A stretch of 64,000 bases of DNA, from contig JAKCOZ010000239.1 in assembly GCA_022605955.1 (NCBI GenBank), positions 62,001 through 126,000 on the forward strand. Direction: 5' to 3'. The stretch is from Rallus limicola (lineage: Eukaryota > Chordata > Aves > Gruiformes > Rallidae). Both the position numbers and the translations under genes were made by a program. The notes under the pieces are model-generated. The model saw nothing but the letters and a program-made list of their open reading frames with translations, was not told the origin of the DNA and made no database searches. Below are positions 10,698 through 24,161 of this stretch, in pieces (position 1 is the first letter of the stretch; the number at the start of each line of letters is the position of its first letter).

Positions 10698-12875
10698 GTG
10701 CTTTTCTCGGCCCTAGCAGACTGCAGTTCAAAACATGCTAAACGTCCAGCAATAACTCCCAAAGTAAAGAAGCTAGGCATGAAAGGCATAGCTTGTCTGA
10801 AACCTCCTAACAGGACACACAAGCAGACCCTGTCACTTTGGCTCTCAGCCTTTTCCTTTGCCTGGAAAGAGGGAACATGCCTGGAACCTCCTACGGTGCT
10901 TTTCTCGGCCCTAGCAGACTGCAGTTCAAAACATGCTAAACGTCCAGCAATAACTCCCAAAGTAAAGAAGCTAGGCATGAAAGGCATAGCTTGTCTGAAA
11001 CCTCCTAACAGGACACACAAGCAGACCCTGTCACTTTGGCTCTCAGCCTTTTCCTTTGCCTGGAAAGAAGGAACATACCTGCTACCTATAAAAGTGCTTT
11101 TCTCGGCCCTAGCAGACTGCAATTCAAAACATGCTAAACGTCCAGCAATAACTGCTAAAGTAAAGAAGCTAGGCATGAAAGGCATAGCTTGTCTGAAACC
11201 TCCTAACAGGACACACAAGCAGACTCTGTCACTTTGGCTCTCAGCCTTTTCCTTTGCCTGGAAAGAGGGAACATGCCTGGAACCTCCTACGGTGCTTTTC
11301 TCGGCCCTAGCAGACTGCAGTTCAAAACATGCTAAACGTCCAGCAATAACTCCCAAAGTAAAGAAGCTAGGACTGAAAGGCATAGCTTGTCTGAAACCTC
11401 CTAACAGGACACACAAGCAGACCCTGTCACTTTGGCTCTCAGCCTTTTCCTTTGCCTGGAAAGAGGGAACATGCCTGGAACCTCCTACGGTGCTTTTCTC
11501 GGCCGTAGCAGACTGCAGTTCAAAACATGCTAAACGTCCAGCAATAACTCCCAAAGTAAAGAAGCTAGGACTGAAAGGCATAGCTTGTCTGAAACCTCCT
11601 AACAGGACACACAAGCTGACCCTGTCACTTTGGCTCTCAGCCTTTTCCTTTGCCTGGAAAGAGGGAACATGCCTGGAACCTCCTACGGTGCTTTTCTCGG
11701 CCCTAGCAGACTGCAGTTCAAAACATGCTAAACGTCCAGCAATAACTCCCAAAGTAAAGAAGCTAGGCATGAAAGGCATAGCTTGTCTGAAACCTCCTAA
11801 CAGGACACACAAGCAGACCCTGTCACTTTGGCTCTCAGCCTTTTCCTTTGCCTGGAAAGAGGGAACATGCCTGGAACCTCCTACGGTGCTTTTCTCGGCC
11901 CTAGCAGACTGCAGTTCAAAACATGCTAAACGTCCAGCAATAACTCCCAAAGTAAAGAAGCTAGGACTGAAAGGCATAGCTTGTCTGAAACCTCCTAACA
12001 GGACACACAAGCAGACCCTGTCACTTTGGCTCTCAGCCTTTTCCTTTGCCTGGAAAGAGGGAACATGCCTGGAACCTCCTACGGTGCTTTTCTCGGCCCT
12101 AGCAGACTGCAGTTCAAAACATGCTAAACGTCCAGCAATAACTCCCAAAGTAAAGAAGCTAGGCATGAAAGGCATAGCTTGTCTGAAACCTCCTAACAGG
12201 ACACACAAGCAGACCCTGTCACTTTGGCTCTCAGCCTTTTCCTTTGCCTGGAAAGAAGGAACATACCTGCTACCTCCTACGGTGCTTTTCTCGGCCCTAG
12301 CAGACTGCAGTTCAAAACATGCTAAACGTCCAGCAATAACTCCCAAAGTAAAGAAGCTAGGCATGAAAGGCATAGCTTGTCTGAAACCTCCTAACAGGAC
12401 ACACAAGCAGACCCTGTCACTTTGGCTCTCAGCCTTTTCCTTTGCCTGGAAAGAAGGAACATACCTGCTACCTCCTACAGTGCTTTTCTCGGCCCTAGCA
12501 GACTGCAGTTCAAAACATGCTAAACGTCCAGCAATAACTCCCAAAGTAAAGAAGCTAGGACTGAAAGGCATAGCTTGTCTGAAACCTCCTAACAGGACAC
12601 ACAAGCAGACCCTGTCACTTTGGCTCTCAGCCTTTTCCTTTGCCTGGAAAGAGGGAACATGCCTGGAACCTCCTACGGTGCTTTTCTCGGCCCTAGCAGA
12701 CTGCAGTTCAAAACATGCTAAACGTCCAGCAATAACTCCCAAAGTAAAGAAGCTAGGACTGAAAGGCATAGCTTGTCTGAAACCTCCTAACAGGACACAC
12801 AAGCAGACCCTGTCACTTTGGCTCTCAGCCTTTTCCTTTGCCTGGAAAGAAGGAACATACCTGCTACCTCCTACA
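10698..12875. repeat. 11-monomer block, parent-like copy
   Basis: Contains the TATAAAA tail (11087), then a monomer carrying both AATTC instead of AGTTC (11121) and ACTGCTAAAG, followed by a run of monomer types (GGACTG, GGCATG with TAC tail twice, GGACTG, GGACTG with TAC tail). The first four monomers match 13866-14657 at an offset of 3168 bp (16 monomers). The last five match 14460-15449 at 2574 bp (13 monomers). The downstream copy therefore lacks three internal monomers. Confidence 0.75.
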
Positions 12876-13865
12876 GTGCTTTTCTCGGCCCTAGCAGACT
12901 GCAGTTCAAAACATGCTAAACGTCCAGCAATAACTCCCAAAGTAAAGAAGCTAGGCATGAAAGGCATAGCTTGTCTGAAACCTCCTAACAGGACACACAA
13001 GCAGACCCTGTCACTTTGGCTCTCAGCCTTTTCCTTTGCCTGGAAAGAGGGAACATGCCTGGAACCTCCTACGGTGCTTTTCTCGGCCCTAGCAGACTGC
13101 AGTTCAAAACATGCTAAACGTCCAGCAATAACTCCCAAAGTAAAGAAGCTAGGCATGAAAGGCATAGCTTGTCTGAAACCTCCTAACAGGACACACAAGC
13201 AGACCCTGTCACTTTGGCTCTCAGCCTTTTCCTTTGCCTGGAAAGAGGGAACATGCCTGGAAGCTCCTACGGTGCTTTTCTCGGCCCTAGCAGACTGCAG
13301 TTCAAAACATGCTAAACGTCCAGCAATAACTCCCAAAGTAAAGAAGCTAGGACTGAAAGGCATAGCTTGTCTGAAACCTCCTAACAGGACACACAAGCAG
13401 ACCCTGTCACTTTGGCTCTCAGCCTTTTCCTTTGCCTGGAAAGAGGGAACATGCCTGGAACCTCCTACGGTGCTTTTCTCGGCCCTAGCAGACTGCAGTT
13501 CAAAACATGCTAAACGTCCAGCAATAACTCCCAAAGTAAAGAAGCTAGGACTGAAAGGCATAGCTTGGCTGAAACCTCCTAACAGGACACACAAGCAGAC
13601 CCTGTCACTTTGGCTCTCAGCCTTTTCCTTTGCCTGGAAAGAGGGAACATGCCTGGAACCTCCTACAGTGCTTTTCTCGGCCCTAGCAGACTGCAGTTCA
13701 AAACATGCTAAACGTCCAGCAATAACTCCCAAAGTAAAGAAGCTAGGATTGAAAGGCATAGCTTGTCTGAAACCTCCTAACAGGACACACAAGCAGACCC
13801 TGTCACTTTGGCTCTCAGCCTTTTCCTTTGCCTGGAAAGAGGGAACATGCCTGGAACCTCCTACG

Positions 13866-15449
13866 GTGCTTTTCTCGGCCCTAGCAGACTGCAGTTCAAA
13901 ACATGCTAAACGTCCAGCAATAACTCCCAAAGTAAAGAAGCTAGGCATGAAAGGCATAGCTTGTCTGAAACCTCCTAACAGGACACACAAGCAGACCCTG
14001 TCACTTTGGCTCTCAGCCTTTTCCTTTGCCTGGAAAGAGGGAACATGCCTGGAACCTCCTACGGTGCTTTTCTCGGCCCTAGCAGACTGCAGTTCAAAAC
14101 ATGCTAAACGTCCAGCAATAACTCCCAAAGTAAAGAAGCTAGGCATGAAAGGCATAGCTTGTCTGAAACCTCCTAACAGGACACACAAGCAGACCCTGTC
14201 ACTTTGGCTCTCAGCCTTTTCCTTTGCCTGGAAAGAAGGAACATACCTGCTACCTATAAAAGTGCTTTTCTCGGCCCTAGCAGACTGCAATTCAAAACAT
14301 GCTAAACGTCCAGCAATAACTGCTAAAGTAAAGAAGCTAGGCATGAAAGGCATAGCTTGTCTGAAACCTCCTAACAGGACACACAAGCAGACTCTGTCAC
14401 TTTGGCTCTCAGCCTTTTCCTTTGCCTGGAAAGAGGGAACATGCCTGGAACCTCCTACGGTGCTTTTCTCGGCCCTAGCAGACTGCAGTTCAAAACATGC
14501 TAAACGTCCAGCAATAACTCCCAAAGTAAAGAAGCTAGGACTGAAAGGCATAGCTTGTCTGAAACCTCCTAACAGGACACACAAGCAGACCCTGTCACTT
14601 TGGCTCTCAGCCTTTTCCTTTGCCTGGAAAGAGGGAACATGCCTGGAACCTCCTACGGTGCTTTTCCCGGCCCTAGCAGACTGCAGTTCAAAACATGCTA
14701 AACGTCCAGCAATAACTCCCAAAGTAAAGAAGCTAGGCATGAAAGGCATAGCTTGTCTGAAACCTCCTAACAGGACACACAAGCAGACCCTGTCACTTTG
14801 GCTCTCAGCCTTTTCCTTTGCCTGGAAAGAAGGAACATACCTGCTACCTCCTACGGTGCTTTTCTCGGCCCTAGCAGACTGCAGTTCAAAACATGCTAAA
14901 CGTCCAGCAATAACTCCCAAAGTAAAGAAGCTAGGCATGAAAGGCATAGCTTGTCTGAAACCTCCTAACAGGACACACAAGCAGACCCTGTCACTTTGGC
15001 TCTCAGCCTTTTCCTTTGCCTGGAAAGAAGGATCATACCTGCTACCTCCTACAGTGCTTTTCTCGGCCCTAGCAGACTGCAGTTCAAAACATGCTAAACG
15101 TCCAGCAATAACTCCCAAAGTAAAGAAGCTAGGACTGAAAGGCATAGCTTGTCTGAAACCTCCTAACAGGACACACAAGCAGACCCTGTCACTTTGGCTC
15201 TCAGCCTTTTCCTTTGCCTGGAAAGAGGGAACATGCCTGGAACCTCCTACGGTGCTTTTCTCGGCCCTAGCAGACTGCAGTTCAAAACATGCTAAACGTC
15301 CAGCAATAACTCCCAAAGTAAAGAAGCTAGGACTGAAAGGCATAGCTTGTCTGTAACCTCCTAACAGGACACACAAGCAGACCCTGTCACTTTGGCTCTC
15401 AGCCTTTTCCTTTGCCTGGAAAGAAGGAACATACCTGCTACCTCCTACA
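13866..15449. repeat. 8-monomer block, shortened copy of 10698-12875
   Basis: Carries the same TATAAAA tail (14255) and AATTC mark (14289). The order of monomer types matches the upstream block, with three internal monomers missing. Private changes include TTTCCCGG near 14665, GGATCATACC near 15030, and a TAA at 15354-15356 that stops the plus-strand open frame. Confidence 0.75.
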
Positions 15450-18221
15450 GTGCTTTTCTCGGCCCTAGCAGACTGCAGTTCAAAACATGCTAAACGTCCA
15501 GCAATAACTCCCAAAGTAAAGAAGCTAGGCATGAAAGGCATAGCTTGTCTGAAACCTCATAACAGGACACACAAGCAGACCCTGTCACTTTGGCTCTCAG
15601 CCTTTTCCTTTGCCTGGAAAGAGGGAACATGCCTGGAACCTCCTACGGTGCTTTTCTCGGCCCTAGCAGACTGCAGTTCAAAACATGCTAAACGTCCAGC
15701 AATAACTCCCAAAGTAAAGAAGCTAGGCATGAAAGGCATAGCTTGTCTGAAACCTCCTAACAGGACACACAAGCAGACCCTGTCACTTTGGCTCTCAGCC
15801 TTTTCCTTTGCCTGGAAAGAGGGAACATGCCTGGAACCTCCTACGGTGCTTTTCTCGGCCCTAGCAGACTGCAGTTCAAAACATGCTAAACGTCCAGCAA
15901 TAACTCCCAAAGTAAAGAAGCTAGGACTGAAAGGCATAGCTTGTCTGAAACCTCCTAACAGGACACACAAGCAGACCCTGTCACTTTGGCTCTCAGCCTT
16001 TTCCTTTGTCTGGAAAGAAGGAACATACCTTCTACCTCCTACGGTGCTTTTCTCGGCCCTAGCAGACTGCAGTTCAAAACATGCTAAACGTCCAGCAATA
16101 ACTCCCAAAGTAAAGAAGCTAGGACTGAAAGGCATAGCTTGGCTGAAACCTCCTAACAGGAAACACAAGCAGACCCTGTCACTTTGGCTCTCAGCCTTTT
16201 CCTTTGCCTGGAAAGAGGGAACATGCCTGGAACCTCCTACAGTGCTTTTCTCGGCCGTAGCAGACTGCAGTTCAAAACATGCTAAACGTCCAGCAATAAC
16301 TCCCAAAGTAAAGAAGCTAGGCATGAAAGGCATAGCTTGTCTGAAACCTCCTAACAGGACACACAAGCAGACCCTGTCACTTTGGCTCTCAGCCTTTTCC
16401 TTTGCCTGGAAAGAGGGAACATGCCTGGAACCTCCTACGGTGCTTTTCTCGGCCCTAGCAGACTGCAGTTCAAAACATGCTAAACGTCCAGCAATAACTC
16501 CCAAAGTAAAGAAGCTAGGCATGAAAGGCATAGCTTGTCTGAAACCTCCTAACAGGACACACAAGCAGACCCTGTCACTTTGGCTCTCAGCCTTTTCCTT
16601 TGCCTGGAAAGAGGGAACATGCCTGGAACCTCCTACGGTGCTTTTATCGGCCCTAGCAGACTGCAGTTCAAAACTTGCTAAACGTCCAGCAATAACTCCC
16701 AAAGTAAAGAAGCTAGGACTGAAAGGCATAGCTTGTCTGAAACCTCCTAACAGGACACACAAGCAGACCCTGTCACTTTGGCTCTCAGCCTTTTCCTTTG
16801 TCTGGAAAGAAGGAACATACCTGCTACCTCCTACGGTGCTTTTCTCGGCCCTAGCAGACTGCAGTTCAAAACATGCTAAACGTCCAGCAATAACTCCCAA
16901 AGTAAAGAAGCTAGGACTGAAAGGCATAGCTTGTCTGAAACCTCCTAACAGGAAACACAAGCAGACCCTGTCACTTTGGCTCTCAGCCTTTTCCTTTGCC
17001 TGGAAAGAGGGAACATGCCTGGAACCTCCTACGGTGCTTTTCTCGGCCCTAGCAGACTGCAGTTCAAAACATGCTAAACGTCCAGCAATAACTCCCAAAG
17101 TAAAGAAGCTAGGCATGAAAGGCATAGCTTGTCTGAAACCTCCTAACAGGACACACAAGCAGACCCTGTCACTTTGGCTCTCAGCCTTTTCCTTTGCCTG
17201 GAAAGAGGGAACATGCCTGGAACCTCCTACGGTGCTTTTCTCGGCCCTAGCAGACTGCAGTTCAAAACATGCTAAACGTCCAGCAATAACTCCCAAAGTA
17301 AAGAAGCTAGGACTGAAAGGCATAGCTTGTCTGAAACCTCCTAACAGGACACACAAGCAGACCCTGTCACTTTGGCTCTCAGCCTTTTCCTTTGCCTGGA
17401 AAGAGGGAACATGCCTGGAACCTCCTACGGTGCTTTTCTCGGCCCTAGCAGACTGCAGTTCAAAACATGCTAAACGTCCAGCAATAACTCCCAAAGTAAA
17501 GAAGCTAGGCATGAAAGGCATAGCTTGTCTGAAACCTCCTAACAGGACACACAAGCAGACCCTGTCACTTTGGCTCTCAGCCTTTTCCTTTGCCTGGAAA
17601 GAGGGAACATGCCTGGAACCTCCTACGGTGCTTTTCTCGGCCCTAGCACACTGCAGTTCAAAACATGCTAAACGTCCAGCAATAACTCCCAAAGTAAAGA
17701 AGCTAGGCATGAAAGGCATAGCTTGTCTGAAACCTCCTAACAGGACACACAAGCAGACCCTGTCACTTTGGCTCTCAGCCTTTTCCTTTGCCTGGAAAGA
17801 AGGAACATACCTGCTACCTCCTACAGTGCTTTTCTCGGCCCTAGCAGACTGCAGTTCAAAACACGCTAAACGTCCAGCAATAACTCCCAAAGTAAAGAAG
17901 CTAGGCATGAAAGGCATAGCTTGTCTGAAACCTCCTAACAGGACACACAAGCAGACCCTGTCACTTTGGCTCTCAGCCTTTTCCTTTGCCTGGAAAGAAG
18001 GAACATACCTGCTACCTCCTACAGTGCTTTTCTCGGCCCTAGCAGACTGCAGTTCAAAACATGCTAAACGTCCAGCAATAACTCCCAAAGTAAAGAAGCT
18101 AGGCATGAAAGGCATAGCTTGTCTGAAACCTCCTAACAGGACACACAAGCAGACCCTGTCACTTTGGCTCTCAGCCTTTTCCTTTGCCTGGAAAGAGGGA
18201 ACATGCCTGGAAGCTCCTACG

Positions 18222-20597
18222 GTGCTTTTCTCGGCCCTAGCAGACTGCAGTTCAAAACATGCTAAACGTCCAGCAATAACTCCCAAAGTAAAGAAGCTAG
18301 GCATGAAATGCATAGCTTGTCTGAAACCTCCTAACAGGACACACAAGCAGACCCTGTCACTTTGGCTCTCAGCCTTTTCCTTTGCCTGGAAAGAGGGAAC
18401 ATACCTGCTACCTATAAAAGTGCTTTTCTCGGCCCTAGCAGACTGCAGTTCAAAACATGCTAAACGTCCAGCAATAACTGCTAAAGTAAAGAAGCTAGGC
18501 ATGAAAGGCATAGCTTGTCTGAAACCTCCTAACAGGACACACAAGCAGACTCTGTCACTTTGGCTCTCAGCCTTTTCCTTTACCTGGAAAGAGGGAACAT
18601 GCCTGGAACCTCCTACGGTGCTTTTCTCGGCCCTAGCAGACTGCAGTTCAAAACATGCTAAACGTCCAGCAATAACTCCCAAAGTAAAGAAGCTAGGACT
18701 GAAAGGCATAGCTTGTCTGAAACCTCCTAACAGGACACACAAGCAGACCCTGTCACTTTGGCTCTCAGCCTTTTCCTTTGCCTGGAAAGAGGGAACATGC
18801 CTGGAACCTCCTACGGTGCTTTTCTCGGCCCTAGCAGACTGCAGTTCAAAACATGCTAAACGTCCAGCAATAACTCCCAAAGTAAAGAAGCTAGGACTGA
18901 AAGGCATAGCTTGTCTGAAACCTCCTAACAGGACACACAAGCTGACCCTGTCACTTTGGCTCTCAGCCTTTTCCTTTGCCTGGAAAGAGGGAACATGCCT
19001 GGAACCTCCTACGGTGCTTTTCTCGGCCCTAGCAGACTGCAGTTCAAAACATGCTAAACATCCAGCAATAACTCCCAAAGTAAAGAAGCTAGGCATGAAA
19101 GGCATAGCTTCTCTGAAACCTCCTAACAGGACACACAAGCAGACTCTGTCACTTTGGCTCTCAGCCTTTTCCTTTGCCTGGATAGAGGGAACATGCCTGG
19201 AACCTCCTACGGTGCTTTTCTCGGCCCTAGCAGACTGCAGTTCAAAACATGCTAAACGTCCAGCAATAACTCCCAAAGTAAAGAAGCTAGGACTGAAAGG
19301 CATAGCTTGTCTGAAACCTCCTAACAGGACACACAAGCTGACCCTGTCACTTTGGCTCTCAGCCTTTTCCTTTGCCTGGAAAGAGGGAACATGCCTGGAA
19401 CCTCCTACGGTGCTTTTCTCGGCCCTAGCAGACTGCAGTTCAAAACATGCTAAACGTCCAGCAATAACTCCCAAAGTAAAGAAGCTAGGATTGAAAGGCA
19501 TAGCTTGTCTGAAACCTCCTAACAGGACACACAAGCAGACCCTGTCACTTTGGCTCTCAGCCTTTTCCTTTGCCTGGAAAGAGGGAACATGCCTGGAAGC
19601 TCCTACGGTGCTTTTCTCGGCCCTAGCAGACTGCAGTTCAAAACATGCTAAACGTCCAGCAATAACTCCCAAAGTAAAGAAGCTAGGACTGAAAGGCATA
19701 GCTTGTCTGAAACCTCCTAACAGGACACACAAGCAGACCCTGTCACTTTGGCTCTCAGCCTTTTCCTTTGACTGGAAAGAGGGAACATGCCTGGAACCTC
19801 CTACGGTGCTTTTCTCGGCCCTAGCAGACTGCAGTTCAAAACATGCTAAACGTCCAGCAATAACTCCCAAAGTAAAGAAGCTAGGATTGAAAGGCATAGC
19901 TTGTCTGAAACCTCCTAACAGGACACACAAGCAGACCCTGTCACTTTGGCTCTCAGCCTTTTCCTTTGCCTGGAAAGAGGGAACATGCCTGGAACCTCCT
20001 ACGGTGCTTTTCTCGGCCCTAGCAGACTGCAGTTCAAAACATGCTAAACGTCCAGCAATAACTCCCAAAGTAAAGAAGCTAGGCATGAAAGGCATAGCTT
20101 GTCTGAAACCTCCTAACAGGACACACAAGCAGACCCTGTCACTTTGGCTCTCAGCCTTTTCCTTTGCCTGGAAAGAGGGAACATGCCTGGAACCTCCTAC
20201 GGTGCTTTTCTCGGCCCTAGCACAGTGCAGTTCAAAACATGCTAAACGTCCAGCAATAACTCCCAAAGTAAAGAAGCTAGGCATGAAAGGCATAGCTTGT
20301 CTGAAACCTCCTAACAGGACACACAAGCAGACCCTGTCACTTTGGCTCTCAGCCTTTTCCTTTGCCTGGAAAGAAGGAACATACCTGCTACCTCCTACAG
20401 TGCTTTTCTCGGCCCTAGCAGACTGCAGTTCAAAACATGCTAAACGTCCAGCAATAACTCCCAAAGTAAAGAAGCTAGGCATGAAAGGCATAGCTTGTCT
20501 GAAACCTCCTAACAGGACACACAAGCAGACCCTGTCACTTTGGCTCTCAGCCTTTTCCTTTGCCTGGAAAGAGGGAACATGCCTGGAACCTCCTACG
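18222..20597. repeat. 12-monomer higher-order unit, copy 1 (2376 bp)
   Basis: Defined by an ordered set of rare marks: GAAATGCATAG (near 18307), TATAAAA tail (18413), ACTGCTAAAG, TTTACCTGG (18579), AAACATCC (near 19056), GCTTCTCTG (near 19107), GGATAGAG (near 19180), TTTGACTGG (near 19766) and CTAGCACA (near 20218). All recur 2376 bp later in the same order except where the next unit is one monomer shorter. Confidence 0.92.
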
Positions 20598-22775
20598 GTG
20601 CTTTTCTCGGCCCTAGCAGACTGCAGTTCAAAACATGCTAAACGTCCAGCAATAACTCCCAAAGTAAAGAAGCTAGGCATGAAATGCATAGCTTGTCTGA
20701 AACCTCCTAACAGGACACACAAGCAGACCCTGTCACTTTGGCTCTCAGCCTTTTCCTTTGCCTGGAAAGAGGGAACATACCTGCTACCTATAAAAGTGCT
20801 TTTCTCGGCCCTAGCAGACTGCAGTTCAAAACATGCTAAACGTCCAGCAATAACTGCTAAAGTAAAGAAGCTAGGCATGAAAGGCATAGCTTGTCTGAAA
20901 CCTCCTAACAGGACACACAAGCAGACTCTGTCACTTTGGCTCTCAGCCTTTTCCTTTACCTGGAAAGAGGGAACATGCCTGGAACCTCCTACGGTGCTTT
21001 TCTCGGCCCTAGCAGACTGCAGTTCAAAACATGCTAAACGTCCAGCAATAACTCCCAAAGTAAAGAAGCTAGGACTGAAAGGCATAGCTTGTCTGAAACC
21101 TCCTAACAGGACACACAAGCAGACCCTGTCACTTTGGCTCTCAGCCTTTTCCTTTGCCTGGAAAGAGGGAACATGCCTGGAACCTCCTACGGTGCTTTTC
21201 TCGGCCCTAGCAGACTGCAGTTCAAAACATGCTAAACGTCCAGCAATAACTCCCAAAGTAAAGAAGCTAGGACTGAAAGGCATAGCTTGTCTGAAACCTC
21301 CTAACAGGACACACAAGCTGACCCTGTCACTTTGGCTCTCAGCCTTTTCCTTTGCCTGGAAAGAGGGAACATGCCTGGAACCTCCTACGGTGCTTTTCTC
21401 GGCCCTAGCAGACTGCAGTTCAAAACATGCTAAACATCCAGCAATAACTCCCAAAGTAAAGAAGCTAGGCATGAAAGGCATAGCTTCTCTGAAACCTCCT
21501 AACAGGACACACAAGCAGACTCTGTCACTTTGGCTCTCAGCCTTTTCCTTTGCCTGGATAGAGGGAACATGCCTGGAACCTCCTACGGTGCTTTTCTCGG
21601 CCCTAGCAGACTGCAGTTCAAAACATGCTAAACGTCCAGCAATAACTCCCAAAGTAAAGAAGCTAGGACTGAAAGGCATAGCTTGTCTGAAACCTCCTAA
21701 CAGGACACACAAGCTGACCCTGTCACTTTGGCTCTCAGCCTTTTCCTTTGCCTGGAAAGAGGGAACATGCCTGGAACCTCCTACGGTGCTTTTCTCGGCC
21801 CTAGCAGACTGCAGTTCAAAACATGCTAAACGTCCAGCAATAACTCCCAAAGTAAAGAAGCTAGGATTGAAAGGCATAGCTTGTCTGAAACCTCCTAACA
21901 GGACACACAAGCAGACCCTGTCACTTTGGCTCTCAGCCTTTTCCTTTGCCTGGAAAGAGGGAACATGCCTGGAAGCTCCTACGGTGCTTTTCTCGGCCCT
22001 AGCAGACTGCAGTTCAAAACATGCTAAACGTCCAGCAATAACTCCCAAAGTAAAGAAGCTAGGACTGAAAGGCATAGCTTGTCTGAAACCTCCTAACAGG
22101 ACACACAAGCAGACCCTGTCACTTTGGCTCTCAGCCTTTTCCTTTGACTGGAAAGAGGGAACATGCCTGGAACCTCCTACGGTGCTTTTCTCGGCCCTAG
22201 CAGACTGCAGTTCAAAACATGCTAAACGTCCAGCAATAACTCCCAAAGTAAAGAAGCTAGGATTGAAAGGCATAGCTTGTCTGAAACCTCCTAACAGGAC
22301 ACACAAGCAGACCCTGTCACTTTGGCTCTCAGCCTTTTCCTTTGCCTGGAAAGAGGGAACATGCCTGGAACCTCCTACGGTGCTTTTCTCGGCCCTAGCA
22401 CACTGCAGTTCAAAACATGCTAAACGTCCAGCAATAACTCCCAAAGTAAAGAAGCTAGGCATGAAAGGCATAGCTTGTCTGAAACCTCCTAAAAGGACAC
22501 ACAAGCAGACCCTGTCACTTTGGCTCTCAGCCTTTTCCTTTGCCTGGAAAGAAGGAACATACCTGCTACCTCCTACAGTGCTTTTCTCGGCCCTAGCAGA
22601 CTGCAGTTCAAAACACGCTAAACGTCCAGCAATAACTCCCAAAGTAAAGAAGCTAGGCATGAAAGGCATAGCTTGTCTGAAACCTTATAACAGGACACAC
22701 AAGCAGACCCTGTCACTTTGGCTCTCAGCCTTTTCCTTTGCCTGGAAAGAGGGAACATGCCTGGAACCTCCTACG
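20598..22775. repeat. 11-monomer higher-order unit, copy 2 (2178 bp)
   Basis: Repeats the marks of the unit starting at 18222: GAAATGCATAG (near 20683), TATAAAA (20789), TTTACCTGG (20955), AAACATCC (near 21432), GGATAGAG (near 21556), TTTGACTGG (near 22142) and CTAGCACA (near 22397). It lacks one GGCATG monomer present before CTAGCACA in copy 1. It has gained CTAAAAGG (near 22490) and a CCTTATAAC monomer. Confidence 0.9.
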
Positions 22776-24161
22776 GTGCTTTTCTCGGCCCTAGCAGACT
22801 GCAGTTCAAAACATGCTAAACGTCCAGCAATAACTCCCAAAGTAAAGAAGCTAGGCATGAAAGGCATAGCTTGTCTGAAACCTCCTAACAGGACACACAA
22901 GCAGACCCTGTCACTTTGGCTCTCAGCCTTTTCCTTTGCCTGGAAAGAAGGAACATACCTGCTACCTATAAAAGTGCTTTTCTCGGCCCTAGCAGACTGC
23001 AGTTCAAAACATGCTAAACGTCCAGCAATAACTGCTAAAGTAAAGAAGCTAGGCATGAAAGGCATAGCTTGTCTGAAACCTCCTAACAGGACACACAAGC
23101 AGACCCTGTCACTTTGGCTCTCAGCCTTTTCCTTTACCTGGAAAGAGGGAACATGCCTGGAACTTCCTACGGTGCTTTTCTCGGCCCTAGCAGACTGCAG
23201 TTCAAAACATGCTAAACGTCCAGCAATAACTCCCAAAGTAAAGAAGCTAGGACTGAAAGGCATAGCTTGTCTGAAACCTCCTAACAGGACACACAAGCAG
23301 ACCCTGTCACTTTGGCTCTCAGCCTTTTCCTTTGCCTGGAAAGAGGGAACATGCCTGGAACCTCCTACGGTGCTTTTCTCGGCCCTAGCAGACTGCAGTT
23401 CAAAACATGCTAAACGTCCAGCAATAACTCCCAAAGTAAAGAAGCTAGGACTGAAAGGCATAGCTTGTCTGAAACCTCCTAACAGGACACACAAGCTGAC
23501 CCTGTCACTTTGGCTCTCAGCCTTTTCCTTTGCCTGGAAAGAGGGAACATGCCTGGAACCTCCTACGGTGCTTTTCTCGGCCCTAGCAGACTGCAGTTCA
23601 AAACATGCTAAACGTCCAGCAATAACTCCCAAAGTAAAGAAGCTAGGCATGAAAGGCATAGCTTGTCTGAAACCTCCTAACAGGACACACAAGCAGACCC
23701 TGTCACTTTGGCTCTCAGCCTTTTCCTTTGCCTGGAAAGAGGGAACATGCCTGGAAGCTCCTACGGTGCTTTTCTCGGCCCTAGCAGACTGCAGTTCAAA
23801 ACATGCTAAACGTCCAGCAATAACTCCCAAAGTAAAGAAGCTAGGACTGAAAGGCATAGCTTGTCTGAAACCTCCTAACAGGACACACAAGCAGACCCTG
23901 TCACTTTGGCTCTCAGCCTTTTCCTTTGCCTGGAAAGAGGGAACATGCCTGGAACCTCCTACGGTGCTTTTCTCGGCCCTAGCAGACTGCAGTTCAAAAC
24001 ATGCTAAACGTCCAGCAATAACTCCCAAAGTAAAGAAGCTAGGCATGAAAGGCATAGCTTGTCTGAAACCTCCTAACAGGACACACAAGCAGACTCTGTC
24101 ACTTTGGCTCTCAGCCTTTTCCTTTGCCTGGATAGAGGGAACATGCCTGGAACCTCCTACG
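22776..24161. repeat. Block paralogous to 32082-33071
   Basis: Monomer order is TATAAAA tail, ACTGCT head with TTTACC, two GGACTG monomers (the second with CTGACC), GGCATG with GCTCC tail, GGACTG, then GGCATG with GGATAGAG. The block at 32082 has the same order but is two monomers shorter, with a hybrid monomer at the join. Confidence 0.8.
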
